Of a DNA stretch of 6,201 bases, positions 5,084 through 6,201 are shown one piece after another. Origin of the DNA: Chitinophaga pinensis. GTDB taxonomy: Bacteria > Bacteroidota > Bacteroidia > AKYH767-A > OLB10. Below the pieces are notes generated by a model. The model saw only the letters and a program-made list of their open reading frames with translations, was not told the DNA's origin and made no database searches. The translations under genes were made by a program, and so were the position numbers. The stretch spans positions 1 through 6,201 of the forward strand of contig CAMBYJ010000113.1 in the NCBI GenBank assembly GCA_945872015.1, given 5' to 3'. Position 1 is the first letter of the stretch. Each line of letters starts with the position of its first letter.

Positions 5084-6201
5084 TTATTCCCATTCAATCG
5101 TTGCAGGTGGCTTCGAGCTGATATCATACACTACTCTGTTTACACCTTTCACTTTATTAATAATCTCATTCGATATTTTACCTAGAAACTCATAAGGCAA
5201 ATGCACCCAGTCTGCCGTCATTCCATCGGTGCTAGTCACAGCGCGTAATGCAACAGCATGCTCGTAAGTACGTTCATCACCCATTACTCCTACTGTGTTT
5301 ACAGGTAAAAATATTGAACCTGCTTGCCATACTTTATCATACAAGCCTTCTGCTTTTAGTCCATTGATAAAGATTGCATCTACCTCTTGAATAATTCTCA
5401 CTTTCTCTTCTGACACTTCGCCGAGAATACGAATACCTAATCCTGGACCTGGGAAGGGATGACGATTTAATAATTCTGGTTTCATTCCCATTTCAGCACC
5501 AACAATGCGCACTTCGTCCTTAAACAAACTACGTAAAGGCTCCACCACTTTCAATTTCATAAAGTCCGGTAAGCCACCAACGTTATGATGCGATTTAATA
5601 GTTGCTGAAGGACCTTTCACCGATACTGATTCAATCACATCAGGATAAATAGTTCCTTGAGCTAACCAAACTGCATTTTCTATTTTGTGCGACTCTTCAT
5701 CAAACACTTCAATAAAAACACGACCTATGGTTTTACGTTTAGCTTCTGGATCTGATAAACCTTTTAAGGCATCATAAAATTTCTGAGAAGCATCAACACC
5801 TTTTATGTTTAATCCAAGATGCTTATAATCCTCCAACACTTCTGAAAATTCATTCTTACGAAGCAATCCGTTATTTACGAAAATACAATGCAGATTTTTA
5901 CCAATTGCTTTATGTAACAGCATTGCTGCTACGCCTGAATCAACTCCTCCCGACAAACCAAGAATAACCTGATCATCGCCTAACTGCGTTCGTAACTGTT
6001 GTACTGTTTCTTCTACAAAGGAACCTGGTGTCCAGTCGCCACGACAACCACAAATATTGATGACAAAATTATGAAGCATCGTTTTGCCCTCATCAGAATG
6101 CACTACTTCTGGATGAAACTGTACTCCGTAAGTTGATTCACCTGTGATATGATATCCTGCCACTTTAACATCGTTTGTCGAAGCAATTACATTGAAACCT
6201 T
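5084..6201 (-). CDS. guaA: GMP synthase (glutamine-hydrolysing), C-terminal 371 residues; 5' end outside window
   Basis: GuaA converts XMP, glutamine and ATP to GMP in the cytoplasm, the last step of guanine nucleotide synthesis. The frame is open to the right edge: GFNVIASTNDVK precedes the GTG at 6163, so that codon is internal and the real start lies beyond 6201. Roughly 140-150 residues are missing compared with the usual 510-525. Numbering from the first whole codon, the end of the glutaminase domain shows QFHPEV with the triad residues H29 and E31. The ATP-pyrophosphatase P-loop SGGVDS is at 83-88, IKSHHNVGGLP at about 201-211 and HPFPGPGLGIR at about 247-257. The C-terminal dimerisation domain ends KPPATIEWE. 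All motifs are intact. It leads a unit with the exported binding-like gene 13 bases downstream; its promoter is not in the window. Confidence 0.97.
   Translation of the reverse strand, partial: GFNVIASTNDVKVAGYHITGESTYGVQFHPEVVHSDEGKTMLHNFVINICGCRGDWTPGSFVEETVQQLRTQLGDDQVILGLSGGVDSGVAAMLLHKAIGKNLHCIFVNNGLLRKNEFSEVLEDYKHLGLNIKGVDASQKFYDALKGLSDPEAKRKTIGRVFIEVFDEESHKIENAVWLAQGTIYPDVIESVSVKGPSATIKSHHNVGGLPDFMKLKVVEPLRSLFKDEVRIVGAEMGMKPELLNRHPFPGPGLGIRILGEVSEEKVRIIQEVDAIFINGLKAEGLYDKVWQAGSIFLPVNTVGVMGDERTYEHAVALRAVTSTDGMTADWVHLPYEFLGKISNEIINKVKGVNRVVYDISSKPPATIEWE

Noticed and set aside
5071..5127. Upstream ATG at 5127 for the binding-like gene
   Set aside because: It would add 19 residues encoded within the guaA 3' end and hide a clean signal peptide that starts at the ATG at 5070.
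6161..6163. GTG as the guaA start
   Set aside because: The frame stays open upstream with typical GuaA sequence (GFNVIAS...), and a start here would delete most of the glutaminase domain.

Overview
The window looks like a chromosomal housekeeping segment from a member of the Bacteroidota (class not resolved). It is AT-rich. There are no Shine-Dalgarno sequences before the starts, only A-rich stretches. A Bacteroidota-type promoter (TTG, 19 bases, TATATTTG) precedes rpsP. The proteins carry Bacteroidota traits: an S16 with a long Ala/Glu tail, a DnaE with a complete-looking N-terminal PHP metal site, and guaA followed by a periplasmic-binding-type exported protein.

Layout. The left edge (1-462, minus) is the first 154 codons of dnaE, running out of the window. 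A gene-poor 415-base gap (463-877) follows. It holds a minus-strand intrinsic terminator with no intact gene in front of it, three diverged copies of a 15-base repeat, and a short open frame that looks like the tail of a decayed small gene. Next is a large plus-strand gene for an exported M14-type zinc carboxypeptidase (878-2635). It is followed by rpsP (2754-3299) with its own strong promoter and a small hairpin at the start of its leader. An intrinsic terminator separates rpsP from rimM (3364-3912). On the opposite strand, converging on rimM with only 3 bases between the stop codons, lies a two-gene unit: guaA (5' end beyond 6201, stop at 5084) and, 13 bases later, an exported type I periplasmic-binding-like protein (5070-3916).

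Function. dnaE serves DNA replication, rpsP and rimM serve assembly of the 30S ribosomal subunit, and guaA makes GMP. The two exported proteins are less certain: a probable peptidase outside the inner membrane, and a binding-fold protein of unknown ligand co-transcribed with guaA. I see no mobile element, CRISPR array, tRNA, rRNA or evident foreign island. No clearly new system is visible. The most unusual stretch is the 585-877 gap with its terminator, repeats and apparent gene remnants.
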